Shown here one piece after another: positions 37,071 to 47,856 of a stretch of DNA of 64,000 bases. Within the stretch, counting starts at the first letter, position 1; every line of letters starts with the position of its first letter. The DNA comes from Nonomuraea guangzhouensis (lineage in GTDB: Bacteria; Actinomycetota; Actinomycetes; Streptosporangiales; Streptosporangiaceae). The notes under the pieces are model-generated. The model worked only from the letters and a program-made list of their open reading frames with translations, was not told the origin of the DNA and searched no databases. A program made the position numbers and the translations under genes. The DNA lies in contig NZ_JAHKRM010000007.1 of the NCBI RefSeq assembly GCF_019396345.1, positions 205,529-269,528 on the forward strand. The letters run 5' to 3'.

Positions 37071-40000
37071 ATGCCGAACGCCCATCGCAACGAACCGAAC
37101 GAGTCCTCGATCCGTGAATTCCTGATCGGCCGGGTGGCCGATCGCTGCAATCTGCGGAAGAAAGAAATAGATCCGGACCGTCCGCTGGCCGACATCGGGT
37201 TCGGATCGCGCGACGCCGTGGCCATCATCGGTGAGGTGGAAGAGTGGCTCGGCTGCTCATTGCCTCCCCTCCTGCTCTACGAATATCCGACCATCACCCA
37301 TCTCGCTCACATGCTGATGGGTCTGCGGCAGGACCGCCCCGCCCCGCCCCGCCTCTCAGCCGGCCGATCCACGGATGCGATCGCCGTGGTGGGCCTTGGC
37401 TGCCGATTTCCCGGCGGAACAGCGGGCCCGGAAGCGTACTGGCGATTCCTGACCGAGGGAGGCGACGCGATCGGGGAAGTACCCGCGGGCCGATGGGAGC
37501 GACTGGACGGCGCCCAGCGGTTCGGGGGTTTCCTGGAGGACGTCGCCGGATTCGACTCGCGGTTCTTCGGCATCACAGCGAGCGAGGCGGACGCCATGGA
37601 CCCGCAGCAGCGACTGCTGCTCGAGGTAGCCTACGAGGCTCTGGACCACGCGGGCATCGCTCCCAGGTCACTGCGCGGCAGCCGTACGGGGGTATTCGTC
37701 GGCATCTCCTCCCCGGAGTACGCGCTGCTGACGATGGCCGAATCGGCCGCGCTGTCGCCTTGGACGGCGACGGGGGTGGCCTTGAGCATCGCCGCCAACC
37801 GGCTGTCCTACCTGCTGGATCTGCACGGCACGTCGTTGAGCGTCGACACGGCCTGCTCCTCGTCACTGGTGGCCGTCCATCTCGCCGTACAGGACCTGCG
37901 GGCCGGTCAGAGCGACCTGGCGCTGGCCGCCGGCGTCAACGTCCTGCTCTCCCCGACGATCACCCAGACGTTCGAGCTGGCGGGCGCCACCGCCCCTGAC
38001 GGCCGCTGCAAGGCCTTCGACGCCTCGGCGGACGGGATGGTACGCGCGGAGGGGTGCGGCCTGGTCGTCCTGAAACGCCTCGAGGACGCCTACCGCGACG
38101 GCGACCGGGTGTTAGCGGTCATCCAGAACACCGCCGTGAACTCCGACGGCCGCTCCAACGGTCTGGCCGCCCCCAGCCCGGAGGCGCAGAAAGCGCTGCT
38201 GCGCGAGGCGTACGCCGGGCTGACCCCGCCGGACTACATCGAGGCCCACGGCACCGGAACCCTGCTCGGCGACCCGATCGAAGCGCACGCCCTCGGCGCG
38301 GTGCTGGGCCAGGATCGCGCCGGTGCCCTGTTGATCGGCTCCGTCAAGACCAACCTCGGCCATCTGGAACCCGCCGCGGGGATCGCCGGGCTGATCAAGA
38401 CCGTGCTCGCGCTGTGGCACCGGAGCATCCCGCCGAGCCTGCACTATCACCAGCCGAACCCGCACATCGACTTCGACCGGTGGCGCCTGAAGGTCGTCAC
38501 CGAACCGACGCCCTGGCCGTCACCCGCGCCCCGGGCAGGCGTGTCGGCCTTCGGCTTCGGCGGTACGAACGCCCATGTCGTGCTGGCGGCGGCACCCGAG
38601 AGACCCGAGCCGGTCGCCGGGTCCGGCCCGGTCCACACGCTGCTCCTCTCCGACGTCTCCGCCGAGCGCGTCACCGAGTACGCGGGGCGGCTGGCCGACC
38701 ACGTCGTCGATCCGGCGAACGTCGCCTGCACCCTCGCCCGCCGCTACGGCAGAGGCCGGTTCGGGGCCGCAGTCGTGGGGCGCGACCGCGAGACGCTCAC
38801 CACCGCGCTCCGGGCGCTGGCTCGCGGGCGCCACGACCCGAGGGTGGTCACGGGTGTGGACACCGGCATGCCCGCGCCGGTCTGGGTCTTCTCGGGGTAC
38901 GGGGCGCAGCGACCGGGTATGGGGCGCACGCTGCTGGCCGAGGAGCGCGCGTTCGCCGCCACCATCGATCTCCTGGAACCCTTGGTCCAGGCCGAGGCCG
39001 GGTTCTCGGTGCGCGAGACGCTGCACGCCGACCGGCCGGACCCCGCCGAGACGATGGTGGTGCTGTTCGCCGTACAGGTCGCGTTGGCGCGGCTCTGGCA
39101 GGCGTACGGCGTGAAGCCCGCCGCGGTGATCGGGCACTCGATGGGTGAGGTCGCCGCCGTGGTGGTGGCCGGGGCGCTGTCGTTGCGGGACGGGGTCACG
39201 GTCATCTGCCGTCGAGCCCGCCTGCTCTCCGGGATCGCGGGCGGGGGAGCCATGTGCGTCCTCGGCGCCTCGGCCGAGGAGGCCGCCGAGCTGAGCAAGG
39301 ACTGCCCCGACGTGCACCTCGCCGTGCGTACGGCACCGCGGCAGACGGTGCTGACGGGCGACGCCGGCCAGATCGCCACGGTGGTGAGCCGCGCCGAGCG
39401 ACGTGGCCTGCTCGCCCGCCCGGTACGCGCCGAAGGAGCGGGCCACTCGCCCCAGGTCGAGCCGTTGCTGTCCCCCTTTCGGGAGCAACTGGCGGGGATC
39501 CGACCGGCGAAACTACGAGTCCCGCTCTACTCCACCGTCCTGGACAACCCGCGGCGGATCCCGGCGTTCGACGGCGACTACTGGGCGGCGAACATGCGCG
39601 ATCCCGTCCGGCTCGTCGATGCCGTCCAGGCCGCCGCCGAGGACGGCCACCGCGCGTTCATCGAGATCTCCGCGCACCCGCTGCTGACCCACGCGCTGAG
39701 CGAGACCGTACGGGACTCGCTCGTGCTGCCCACCCTGCGGGGCGGCCCGACACGGGACACCGAGACCGACGACACCCTCACCTTCCACGCGCAGCTCGCC
39801 GCGCTCAGGCTCAGCGGATCGCCGATCGCGCGGTCCACTCCCGGCCGGGTCATCGACGTGCCAGGCCCGAGCTGGCGGCACGAACACCACTGGATGCCGA
39901 CGCGGCGCACATCCGCCCGATCATCGTTTCACCCGCTGCTCGGCGTCCACGTCGAACTTCCCGGCGGACGGCACGCGTGGAGCGCGAACGTGGGCGAGGC

Positions 40001-43000
40001 CATGCTGCCGTGGCTGCCGCTGCACGGCGTCACCGTCCTGCCCGCGGCCGCGTACGCGGAGATCGTCCTGACCGCCGGAGCCGCGGCACTCGACACGGAC
40101 GACCTGATCGTGCGCGGCCTGCGCGTCGTCAAGCTGCTTCCGCTGGACGAACAGACGACGATCACCACCTCGCTGACGATCACGCCGCATGAGGCCGGCG
40201 GCCCCCACGCGAAGGTACGGGTGCAGACCCGTACACCCGCCGGGCAATGGACGCTCCTCGCTACCGCGTCCATTGGCAGCGGACAGGTCACCCCGCGCGA
40301 TATGGCGGCCCGGGTTCCGGTGCCCGCCGCCGAGCAGGCGGACCACCGATTCCGGGCGCACCCCGTTGTCCTGGATCGATGCCTGGCCTCTTTCGGCGCG
40401 GAGTGGACCGCCATGGGCATCGGCTCGATGCGCGTGCTCGGGCCGACCCGGGAGGGCGGCCACTGCGAGTTCACGGCTCCCCGGCGGAGAAAGGACGGCA
40501 CGGCGGTCGCCGCGCTGCGACTCGTGGACGAGACGGGCAGAGTCGTGCTGGAGGCCGACGGCGTCCATTTGCGCCGGCTGCCGGCAACCTCCGTACCCGT
40601 ACCGTTGGCCGCCAAGCTGGTCGAGGCCGTGTGGAGCCCGACGGCGCCGCACCAGCCGGGCCAGGCGGCCGAGTCGGCCGGTTGGCTGGTGCTCGCCGAT
40701 CCCGGGGACTCCTTCACCGAGGCGGTCACCGGGATACTCACGCACGCGGGACACCGCATCACGGCACGTCACCGCATCTCCCGGGAGCACACGTGGCGAG
40801 ACCTCCAGAACCGGACGGCCTCGCCGGACAACGTGGCGCTCGTGGTGCCGACCCGGCTCACCGACAAGGAACTGGTGCTCAGCGTGTCCGCCCTGGTCCG
40901 CGCGCTGCCACCCGACGTGCGGCTGTGGTTCGTCACCCGGCGCTCGATCGCCGTCCGGCCCGGCGAGGCGGGTGAGCCGGGGCAGGCGTTCCTGCGCGCC
41001 CTGGTCAGAGTTCTGGCGTTCGAGCACCCTGCTCTGCGCGCGAGTCTCGTCGACGTGGACGACCCCGTGGCGGCGGCCGCCGAACTGCTGGGCGGCACCG
41101 CCGACACCGAGGTCGCCTGGCGCGACGGGGTTCGCCACGTGGCGCGACTGCGGCGGGCCCGCCTCGGTACGGGGGCATGGCGGCACCTCGTACGGCCGGG
41201 CGGCGCCTACGCGATCAGCGGCGGATACGGGGGCCTGGGCCTGGTCACCGCCCAGCGGCTGGTCGAGCGGGGCGCAGGACGCCTGGTGCTCTCCGGCCGA
41301 TCCGGCCCGGGGCCCGAAGCCAAGAAGATCATCGATAGCTTGCGCAGGGCCGGCGCGGAGATCGAGATCGTGCTCGGTGACATCGCCGCGCCCGGCGTGG
41401 CCGAACGGATGGTCGCCGCCGGCCAGCGGGACGGCTTGCGGCTGCATGGGGTGGTGCACGCCGCGGGCGGTCTGGCGGACCGGATCTTCACGGAGGTCGG
41501 ACCCGAGGACCTGCACCAGGTGTGGGCACCCAAGGTGACCGGCGCCCTGCGGCTGCACGAAGCCACCGAGGATCTCGACCTCGACTGGTGGGTGGTCTAC
41601 TCCTCGGCCGCCGCGCTGCTCGGCTCACCGGGGCAGGCGGCTTACGCGGCGGCCAACGCGTACGCCGACGCGCTCGTCGACTGGCGCCGGGCGCACGGCC
41701 TGCCGGCCACCACGATCAACTGGGGAACGTGGGCCGACGTGGGTGGCGCCGCCGGCCTGCGGGTCGACGTGCTGGACCCGCTCACCCCGGAAGAAGGCGC
41801 GGACGCGCTGGAGGCGCTGCTCGTGCACGACCAGAGATCCGCCGGCGTGCTCCGCTTCAACGCACGCCGGGCGCTGGCCGCCTTCCCCGAGATCCGCGAA
41901 CAGCCGTACTTCTCGGAACTCGTCGACGCGACCTCCGACGACAGCACGGGCACCGATGATTGGCCCGGGCCGGAGCGGCTCCGCACCCTCGATCCCGGCA
42001 CCGCTCGGCGGCTCGTCCGCGAGCGGGTGAGCGACAGGGTGGCGACCGTACTCGGGTTCACTCCCGACCCGGCGCGGCCGCTGACCGAGCTCGGGCTAGA
42101 CTCCCTCGTCGCCGTACGGATCAAGAGCGCGCTGGAGCACGACTTCGGCGTCCCCGTCGAGGCTGCGACTCTGCTGCGGGGCGGCAACCTCGCGGACCTG
42201 CAGGCCGAGCTCTGCCGGAGCCTCGGCCTCGCCGGGCAACCCGCTCCCGTGGAGGCCGGGCGCGGCATCGTGCGGTCGCTCGCCAACGGCACGCAACCAG
42301 CATCCGGGGTGCCGTTCTTCTGTGCGCACCCGGCGGGCGGCAGCTCAAGCGTGTACCGGCCGCTGGCCGCCCTGCTCGGCGAAGACCAGGTGATCTATGG
42401 GCTGGAGCGGTTCGAGGACAACCTCGAACTGGCGGCTCGCGCCGACCGCTACATCGACCTGATCCGCGCCACGCAGCCCGAAGGGCCCTACCGGCTGGGT
42501 GGCTGGTCGTTCGGCGGGGTGCTCGCGTACGAGATCGCCCGGCGGCTCGACCAAGGCGAGGTCGAACTGGTCGCGATGATCGACGCCGGCCTGCCCAAAC
42601 AGGTGGAGAACGTGCTCGAGACCACCGCCCGCCGATACGCCGACTTCGGCAGATATCTCACCACAACGTATGGGATACCGGTCTCGCTGCCGTACGAGGA
42701 ACTGATCACGCTGGATGAGGAGCAGCAGCTCGCGCTGGTCATCGAGCGGACCACGCCGCTGATGGCGCACCTGCCGCCGGCCGTGGCGGTGCATCAGTTC
42801 ACCTCGCACGAAGACACGCGATGCCTGGAACGGTATGTCCCCGGGCCCTACGACGGGCGGGTCGTGCTCTACCGCTCGACCGAGCCGACGCCCTGGACCG
42901 TGCACGACGCCCGCTACGACCTGGACGAAGCCAACGGCTTCGGGGACCTGTGCCCGCGGCTGGAGATCGTCTCGGTGCCGGGCACCCATCACCTCAACCT

Positions 43001-43130
43001 CCTCGACCCGCCCGGCGTCAACGTCATCGCCGATCACCTGCGCGGCCTGCTCTCAGGCAGCCGCAGACCACCCGGTCGTCGAGCTGACACAGCCACAAGC
43101 GACGTTCCTGGTGAGGCGAGCAATGTCTGA
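37071..43130 (+). CDS. Type I modular PKS, ACP-KS-AT-(DH)-KR-ACP-TE
   Basis: 2019 residues. Domains: ACP1 about 12-85 (Ser46 in GFGSRD); KS 102-520 (Cys262 in DTACSSSL, His in EAHGTGT and [10 protein letters not shown]); AT 603-890 (Ser690 in GHSMGE). The AT specificity motif is GAGH, residues 789-792. DH-like 953-1195, but the His-loop is shortened ([12 protein letters not shown] instead of HxxxGxxxxP). KR about 1365-1560 (GGYGGLG, Tyr1525 in [13 protein letters not shown]); ACP2 about 1650-1715 (Ser1678 in GLDSLV); TE 1740-2000 (Ser1813 in GWSFGG). One extension cycle is predicted: ACP1 receives the FAAL acyl group, KS condenses it with an alkylmalonyl unit, and KR reduces. TE then releases or transfers an alpha-alkyl-beta-hydroxy acid. 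The architecture resembles Pks13 with a reducing loop inserted. Confidence 0.95.
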   Translation: MPNAHRNEPNESSIREFLIGRVADRCNLRKKEIDPDRPLADIGFGSRDAVAIIGEVEEWLGCSLPPLLLYEYPTITHLAHMLMGLRQDRPAPPRLSAGRSTDAIAVVGLGCRFPGGTAGPEAYWRFLTEGGDAIGEVPAGRWERLDGAQRFGGFLEDVAGFDSRFFGITASEADAMDPQQRLLLEVAYEALDHAGIAPRSLRGSRTGVFVGISSPEYALLTMAESAALSPWTATGVALSIAANRLSYLLDLHGTSLSVDTACSSSLVAVHLAVQDLRAGQSDLALAAGVNVLLSPTITQTFELAGATAPDGRCKAFDASADGMVRAEGCGLVVLKRLEDAYRDGDRVLAVIQNTAVNSDGRSNGLAAPSPEAQKALLREAYAGLTPPDYIEAHGTGTLLGDPIEAHALGAVLGQDRAGALLIGSVKTNLGHLEPAAGIAGLIKTVLALWHRSIPPSLHYHQPNPHIDFDRWRLKVVTEPTPWPSPAPRAGVSAFGFGGTNAHVVLAAAPERPEPVAGSGPVHTLLLSDVSAERVTEYAGRLADHVVDPANVACTLARRYGRGRFGAAVVGRDRETLTTALRALARGRHDPRVVTGVDTGMPAPVWVFSGYGAQRPGMGRTLLAEERAFAATIDLLEPLVQAEAGFSVRETLHADRPDPAETMVVLFAVQVALARLWQAYGVKPAAVIGHSMGEVAAVVVAGALSLRDGVTVICRRARLLSGIAGGGAMCVLGASAEEAAELSKDCPDVHLAVRTAPRQTVLTGDAGQIATVVSRAERRGLLARPVRAEGAGHSPQVEPLLSPFREQLAGIRPAKLRVPLYSTVLDNPRRIPAFDGDYWAANMRDPVRLVDAVQAAAEDGHRAFIEISAHPLLTHALSETVRDSLVLPTLRGGPTRDTETDDTLTFHAQLAALRLSGSPIARSTPGRVIDVPGPSWRHEHHWMPTRRTSARSSFHPLLGVHVELPGGRHAWSANVGEAMLPWLPLHGVTVLPAAAYAEIVLTAGAAALDTDDLIVRGLRVVKLLPLDEQTTITTSLTITPHEAGGPHAKVRVQTRTPAGQWTLLATASIGSGQVTPRDMAARVPVPAAEQADHRFRAHPVVLDRCLASFGAEWTAMGIGSMRVLGPTREGGHCEFTAPRRRKDGTAVAALRLVDETGRVVLEADGVHLRRLPATSVPVPLAAKLVEAVWSPTAPHQPGQAAESAGWLVLADPGDSFTEAVTGILTHAGHRITARHRISREHTWRDLQNRTASPDNVALVVPTRLTDKELVLSVSALVRALPPDVRLWFVTRRSIAVRPGEAGEPGQAFLRALVRVLAFEHPALRASLVDVDDPVAAAAELLGGTADTEVAWRDGVRHVARLRRARLGTGAWRHLVRPGGAYAISGGYGGLGLVTAQRLVERGAGRLVLSGRSGPGPEAKKIIDSLRRAGAEIEIVLGDIAAPGVAERMVAAGQRDGLRLHGVVHAAGGLADRIFTEVGPEDLHQVWAPKVTGALRLHEATEDLDLDWWVVYSSAAALLGSPGQAAYAAANAYADALVDWRRAHGLPATTINWGTWADVGGAAGLRVDVLDPLTPEEGADALEALLVHDQRSAGVLRFNARRALAAFPEIREQPYFSELVDATSDDSTGTDDWPGPERLRTLDPGTARRLVRERVSDRVATVLGFTPDPARPLTELGLDSLVAVRIKSALEHDFGVPVEAATLLRGGNLADLQAELCRSLGLAGQPAPVEAGRGIVRSLANGTQPASGVPFFCAHPAGGSSSVYRPLAALLGEDQVIYGLERFEDNLELAARADRYIDLIRATQPEGPYRLGGWSFGGVLAYEIARRLDQGEVELVAMIDAGLPKQVENVLETTARRYADFGRYLTTTYGIPVSLPYEELITLDEEQQLALVIERTTPLMAHLPPAVAVHQFTSHEDTRCLERYVPGPYDGRVVLYRSTEPTPWTVHDARYDLDEANGFGDLCPRLEIVSVPGTHHLNLLDPPGVNVIADHLRGLLSGSRRPPGRRADTATSDVPGEASNV

Positions 43131-44439
43131 TCTGATCCACGCGGTCCGCGCGGGGGCGAGCCCCGCCGAGCTCCTCGCATGTGACCTGCCCACCCGCTTC
43201 CGAGCCGCGTACACCCTCAAGGCAGAGATCGCCCTGTTCGCCGGAACCTCCGACAAGGATGTCCGCCGCTCCATCCACGTGGGGGAGGTGGAGATGCCGG
43301 AACTCGCCCCGGACGAGGTCGTGGTGGCGGTGATGGCCTCAGCGGTCAACTTCAACAGCGTCTGGAGCGCGATCTTCGAGCCGGTCCCGACCTTCACCTT
43401 TCTGCGGCGCCGGACGAGTGATGGCCGATGGTGGCCACGGCACGATCGGGAATACCACGTCATCGGGTCGGACGCCTCAGGCGTGGTGGTACGCACGGGG
43501 GAGGCGGTGTGGAACTGCTCGGTCGGTGACCGGGTGGTCATCCACCCCGGAGTCGTCGATCCGGGCAACCCGTACTCCCAGGACGACGGCGTCATGGCGG
43601 CGCCGCTCGCCTGGGGCTACGAGACCAACTTCGGTGGCATGGCCGACTTCACCATCGTCAAGGCGAACCAGATCATCCCCAAGCCGGAGTGCCTGACCTG
43701 GGAGGAGGCCGCGGCCAACACCCTCTGCGCCGGGACGGCGTACCGCATGCTCATCGGCCGACACGGAGCCCGGATGAAGCAGGGCGACATCGTCCTCATC
43801 TGGGGTGCCACGGGAGGTCTCGGCAGTTACGCGATCCAGTTCGTCCTCAACGGCGGCGGTATCCCCGTGTGCGTCGTCAGTTCCTCGGCCAAAGCCGAGA
43901 TCATCCACGCCATGGGCGGCCGGAACGTCATCGACCGTACGAGCCTGGAGCTCGGCGACCACGGATTGCGCGATCCGGCGTCGTGGCGGCTGCTGGGCCG
44001 CCGCATCCGGGAACTGACCGGCCAAGACCCCCATATCGTCTTCGAGTACCTCGGTCAGGAGACGTTCGCGGCCTCCGTGGGCCTCGCCCGGACCGGCGGC
44101 TCCATCGTGACCTGCGGATCCAGCACGGGCTACTGGCACCAGTACGACAACCGGTATCTGTGGATGCGGATCAAGCGGATCATCGGCAGCCACGGCGCGA
44201 ACTACCAGGAAGCCACCGAGGTCAACCGGCTGATCAGCCTGGGGACGATCACGCCGACCCTGTCGAGGACCTACCCACTGGAGCACGCCGCGGAAGCCGT
44301 CCGGTCAGTCCAGCAGGGCGATCACATCGGCAAGATCGGGATCCGCTGCCTCGCTCCCTCGGAAGGGCTGGGCGTGACCGACCTGGCGCTCCGCGAACGC
44401 ATCGGCGAAGACCGGCTCGGTCTCTTCCGCTCTCATTGA
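43123..44439 (+). CDS. Crotonyl-CoA carboxylase/reductase (CCR)
   Basis: 438 residues; ATG overlaps the PKS end by 8 bp. MDR fold with VNFNSVWSAIFEPVPTF (the NFN carboxylase-pocket motif at 76-78), WGYETNFGG, WGATGGLGSYAIQFVLNGGG nucleotide loop and GSHGANYQEATEVNRL near the CO2-binding His region. All are characteristic of CCR rather than plain enoyl reductases. It makes ethylmalonyl- or longer alkylmalonyl-CoA from 2-enoyl-CoA, CO2 and NADPH. This is a private extender-unit supply for the neighbouring PKS. Confidence 0.93.
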   Translation: MSDLIHAVRAGASPAELLACDLPTRFRAAYTLKAEIALFAGTSDKDVRRSIHVGEVEMPELAPDEVVVAVMASAVNFNSVWSAIFEPVPTFTFLRRRTSDGRWWPRHDREYHVIGSDASGVVVRTGEAVWNCSVGDRVVIHPGVVDPGNPYSQDDGVMAAPLAWGYETNFGGMADFTIVKANQIIPKPECLTWEEAAANTLCAGTAYRMLIGRHGARMKQGDIVLIWGATGGLGSYAIQFVLNGGGIPVCVVSSSAKAEIIHAMGGRNVIDRTSLELGDHGLRDPASWRLLGRRIRELTGQDPHIVFEYLGQETFAASVGLARTGGSIVTCGSSTGYWHQYDNRYLWMRIKRIIGSHGANYQEATEVNRLISLGTITPTLSRTYPLEHAAEAVRSVQQGDHIGKIGIRCLAPSEGLGVTDLALRERIGEDRLGLFRSH

Positions 44440-44448
44440 GGAGGGCCC

Positions 44449-46131
44449 GTGGTGAACAACGCCAGGGCACCCGGTGCCGAGCGGCGACGATGGGTGGGGC
44501 TGGCGGTGCTCCTGATCGCGGCCTTCATGGATCTGCTCAACGGAAGCATCGTCAACGTGGCGATTCCCGCCATCCGCAACGATCTGGGCGCGTCCTATGC
44601 CGCCATTCAGTGGATCATCGCCGGTTACACCCTCGCCTGCGCGGTGACCCTCATCACCGGTGGGCGGCTGGGCGACATCTTCGGCCGCAAACGGATGTTC
44701 CTCGTGGGGACCGCCGGTTTCACCGTCGCCTCCGCGCTGTGCGCGCTGGCGCAGTCCCCAGGGATGCTCGTCGGCGCCCGCATCCTGCAAGGCCTGATGG
44801 CCGCGCTCATGCTGCCCCAGGTGCTGGCGATCATCCATCTCGGCTTCGGCCGGCGGGAACTGGGCAAGGTCGTGACGTTGTACGCCTTCATCGGCGGGCT
44901 GGCGATGGTGGGAGGTCCGGTCATCGGCGGCCTCCTGCTGGAGCTGAATCCGCTCGACCTGGCCTGGCGCGGCGTCTTCGCGCTGAACCTGCCCATAGGC
45001 GCGGTGGCACTTCCCCTGGCCGTGTTCCTCATAGACGAGTCCAGGGCGCCGCACGCCTTGCGGCTGGATCCGATCGGCGTGCTCCTCGTCACCTTCGCCC
45101 TGTTGCTGCTGGTCTACCCCCTCGCCCAGGGCCGTGAGCTGGGGTGGCCTGACTGGAGCATCGTGTCGATGATCTGCTCGCCGCCGCTCTTCGCGGTGTT
45201 CATCCTGTACGAACGTCGCAAGACCCGTAGTGACGGCTCGCCGCTCATCGAGCTGGGACTGTTCGCCGCCCGCAGCTACACCACAGGACTTGTGCTGCAA
45301 CTGCTCCTCTTGTGGGTGATATCGGCGTTCTTTTTCGTATGGACCTTGTACCTGCAACTCGGCCGCGACTGGTCACCGCTGCACACCGGGTTGACCACGA
45401 TCCCGTTCTCCGTCGGAGCCTCGATCGCCGGTGGTATGTCCATGCGGCTGTATCTGCGGTTCGGCCGAGCATCCCTCATCGCGGGCGCGGCCATGATGAT
45501 CGCGGGGGTGCTCGTCTACGGCTGGTACGGCCCGCAGGCCACCTCCCCGCAGATGATCGCGCCACTCCTCTTGATCGGCGTCGGGCTGGGACTGGTGATC
45601 GTGCCGCTGACCGCGCTCACCCTCGCCGACGTGCCACCTCAGGAGGCCGGTGGCGCGTCGGGGATGATCAACGCGATCACCCAGCTCGGTACGGTCCTGG
45701 GGATCGCGCTCATCGGGGTGGTGTTCTTCACCGCGGTCGGCCAGCAGGCGGCCAGGAGCGTGGACCAGATCATCCCGCGGATCCACCAGGAGTTGTCCAT
45801 GGCCGCGGGACTGTCCGGGCCCGTCGGCGACGTGATCCTCGCCGACTTCCGCACCTGTGTGATCGGCCAGACCATGGGACATGATCGGCCCGGCCGGTCG
45901 GCCCCCTGCTCTCAGGGGTTCGGAGCCACCCGGACGGTTGACGACGCGCTGTCCCGCGCCGCCGCCGCAGTGCGTCGTGAGGCGTTCGCCCAGTCCTTCC
46001 AGCGCTCGCTGTGCTACGTCCTCGGCACCCTCGTCGCCATCTTGACCCTGCTGTTCGCGCTGCCTGAGCGGGCGATCACGCCTGCACCCGAAGCGTGGCC
46101 GCGCGGGGCTGAGCCCCGATCGCCTTCATGA
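44449..46131 (+). CDS. MFS drug:H+ antiporter-2 (DHA2) family exporter
   Basis: 560 residues, about 14 membrane helices. N-terminal motif D-like FMDLLNGSIVNVAIPAI, motif A GGRLGDIFGRKRMF and motif C VGGPVIGG. A GAGGAGGG ribosome site precedes two tandem GTG codons. A 75-residue loop near residue 455-510 contains two cysteines. Ten bp after CCR, so probably exports the PKS product or protects against it. Its end overlaps the convergent esterase gene by 56 bp. Confidence 0.92.
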   Translation: MVNNARAPGAERRRWVGLAVLLIAAFMDLLNGSIVNVAIPAIRNDLGASYAAIQWIIAGYTLACAVTLITGGRLGDIFGRKRMFLVGTAGFTVASALCALAQSPGMLVGARILQGLMAALMLPQVLAIIHLGFGRRELGKVVTLYAFIGGLAMVGGPVIGGLLLELNPLDLAWRGVFALNLPIGAVALPLAVFLIDESRAPHALRLDPIGVLLVTFALLLLVYPLAQGRELGWPDWSIVSMICSPPLFAVFILYERRKTRSDGSPLIELGLFAARSYTTGLVLQLLLLWVISAFFFVWTLYLQLGRDWSPLHTGLTTIPFSVGASIAGGMSMRLYLRFGRASLIAGAAMMIAGVLVYGWYGPQATSPQMIAPLLLIGVGLGLVIVPLTALTLADVPPQEAGGASGMINAITQLGTVLGIALIGVVFFTAVGQQAARSVDQIIPRIHQELSMAAGLSGPVGDVILADFRTCVIGQTMGHDRPGRSAPCSQGFGATRTVDDALSRAAAAVRREAFAQSFQRSLCYVLGTLVAILTLLFALPERAITPAPEAWPRGAEPRSPS

Positions 46132-47089
46132 TCAGTGGCCACGCTCGATGCATTTCCGGCTGCCACGTGGACCAGTTGTGCCAGCCGTTCTGGTAGATGT
46201 GCGTGGTGGCCGGGATGCCGAGCTGCTTGAGCCGGTTGACGAGAGAGACGGACGTGGACCCGCAGATCGCCTCCTGAGGGTGAATCAAGTCGTCACCGAC
46301 AGCGGGATGATCATTCGGGCCCGGCAGGCCGGTAAGGCCGCTGGCGATGTAGAGCGCGGTGCCACGCAACTGGGAGGCGAGCACGTAGGGGTCGTTCGCC
46401 TCCCAGTTCTTGCGATTGGTGAGTGGATCGCCCCAGATGCGCAGCGCGTCGTAGCGTTCACTCGCCTGAAGCAGGGCGAAAGCGGGAACCCCCAGCTGGG
46501 TAAGGTGCAGCACACCACTGAAAGACGCGGCATAGGCGAACATGCCAGGGTGACGGGCCGCGTATTTCACGGCCCCGTAGCCGGCCGATGAAATGCCCAT
46601 GGTCGCGCGGCTGGTGCCGGCGCGATAGTTGCGCTCCATGAGTTGCGGGAGTTCGCCGGTATGGAACGTCTCCCACTTGGGGGCGCCGCCCTTTCCGTAG
46701 TTCCACCAGTCGGTGAACCATCCGGCCCATCCGGTATCCGGCATGACCACCATGACGTCGTAGTCCGCCGCCACCTGCTCGATGTCGGTGCTGCGCGTCC
46801 AAGAGACGTAAGTATCACGCCCCCCGTGAAAGGCGTAAACGACGGGCCAGGTGCGTGATGCGGTCCGCGTCCATCCCTTCGGTACGAGAATGCGTACCGG
46901 CACCGACTCGCCCAAGGCCGGGGACGACACCGTCACATCCAGCGTGGTCTCATCGAGCCACCGTTCCGCGGTGATTGTGGCGCCGTCGTCGGACGCCACC
47001 GGTGCGCTGGCGGCATTAGATCTGCCCGGAAGCAAGCCGACCGCGACGATTGTGACAACGAGGAATCCGCGCGCGAACCTTACCAACAA
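46076..47089 (-). CDS. Secreted antigen-85/mycolyltransferase-like acyl esterase
   Basis: 337 residues from TTG with TGGAGG upstream. Signal peptide to about residue 27 (VGLLPGRSNA). Alpha/beta hydrolase of the esterase D/antigen 85 family. FTDWWNYG, KWETFHTGELPQLM and GISSAGYGAVKYAA (nucleophile Ser167) align by eye with the corresponding antigen 85 segments; His304 in NGWHNWSTW. Antigen 85 proteins move mycolyl groups between trehalose esters and the wall. Here the gene adjoins a Pks13-like system, so an extracytoplasmic acyl transfer of the PKS lipid is plausible but unproven. Confidence 0.88.
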   Translation of the reverse strand: MLVRFARGFLVVTIVAVGLLPGRSNAASAPVASDDGATITAERWLDETTLDVTVSSPALGESVPVRILVPKGWTRTASRTWPVVYAFHGGRDTYVSWTRSTDIEQVAADYDVMVVMPDTGWAGWFTDWWNYGKGGAPKWETFHTGELPQLMERNYRAGTSRATMGISSAGYGAVKYAARHPGMFAYAASFSGVLHLTQLGVPAFALLQASERYDALRIWGDPLTNRKNWEANDPYVLASQLRGTALYIASGLTGLPGPNDHPAVGDDLIHPQEAICGSTSVSLVNRLKQLGIPATTHIYQNGWHNWSTWQPEMHRAWPLIMKAIGAQPRAATLRVQA

Positions 47090-47244
47090 CGTCTGCCTCC
47101 ACCAGTCGACGTAGCAGGGGGACTGTACAACGACTGGCGTGCGGCCGGAGCCTATTGATCAGAAAGGATGGTATCGATATTTCGGCACCAGGACGAGACC
47201 GGATAATTCCACCCATGCCTGGCCGGGTGCGGCTCCTGAAATGC

Positions 47245-47275
47245 AAAAAAACCCGTCAGAGTCGGGTCTGACAGG
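47245..47275 (-). terminator. Rho-independent terminator
   Basis: On the minus strand CCTGTCAGA pairs with TCTGACGGG (one G-U) around CCCGAC, then a run of seven T residues. It lies 80 bp downstream of the small secreted protein gene and would end that transcript. Confidence 0.85.
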
Positions 47276-47357
47276 ATGTTCGTAGTGCGGCCCGGAGAGA
47301 AATTCCGCCGGGCCGCACCCGCGTCCGCCCCATTATCCGGCCGGACGTGTGTGTTGG

Positions 47358-47588
47358 TTAGGTGGCGTGGCAGGTTACCGATGCGGCGCGAGGTATGAGT
47401 GCGCTGAGCAGCGCTTCGGCCGCCGTGGCGCTAGGGGCGCTCACCGTCACGCTGAACGGCGGAAGACCGCGAACCGTGACGGTGCACTGAAACGTTGCCG
47501 CGTGGGCCGGAATGGCGTAGAGAGTGGCGGCGATAACCGCACCACCTAGAACGCCGGCCGCTTTGGCCATAACTCCTTTGCCGGACAT
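47358..47588 (-). CDS. Small secreted two-cysteine protein
   Basis: 76 residues from an ATG with an excellent TAAGGAGGAG site. Signal peptide ending about LYAIPAHA, leaving a mature part of roughly 46 residues with one cysteine near each end (TFQCTVTV, SVTCHAT), probably a disulfide. No family recognised; not a chaplin by motif. It has its own terminator, so it is likely a separate, possibly highly expressed gene. Confidence 0.75.
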   Translation of the reverse strand: MSGKGVMAKAAGVLGGAVIAATLYAIPAHAATFQCTVTVRGLPPFSVTVSAPSATAAEALLSALIPRAASVTCHAT

Positions 47589-47856
47589 GACTCCTCCTTA
47601 GAGCCTGCCTACCTGGGAAATGCCATGATTGGCATCGCGTGAAAAGTACGTCCGCCACCCACTAAAGTCAATAAAGTGTGGGAGTGATTCAAGACACACG
47701 GAACTTTAAAGAGGGATAAATGTCGCTATAAACGCTTGAATATCAATAACCAGTTGTCGTCCTGAGGCCTCCGAACTACCGTCTTGATGTCACAAAACGG
47801 CAGGGGTCGGCACGTCGCAGCCCCCGCTCGGGGACCTGGGTCGGGGTGATCGCCCG

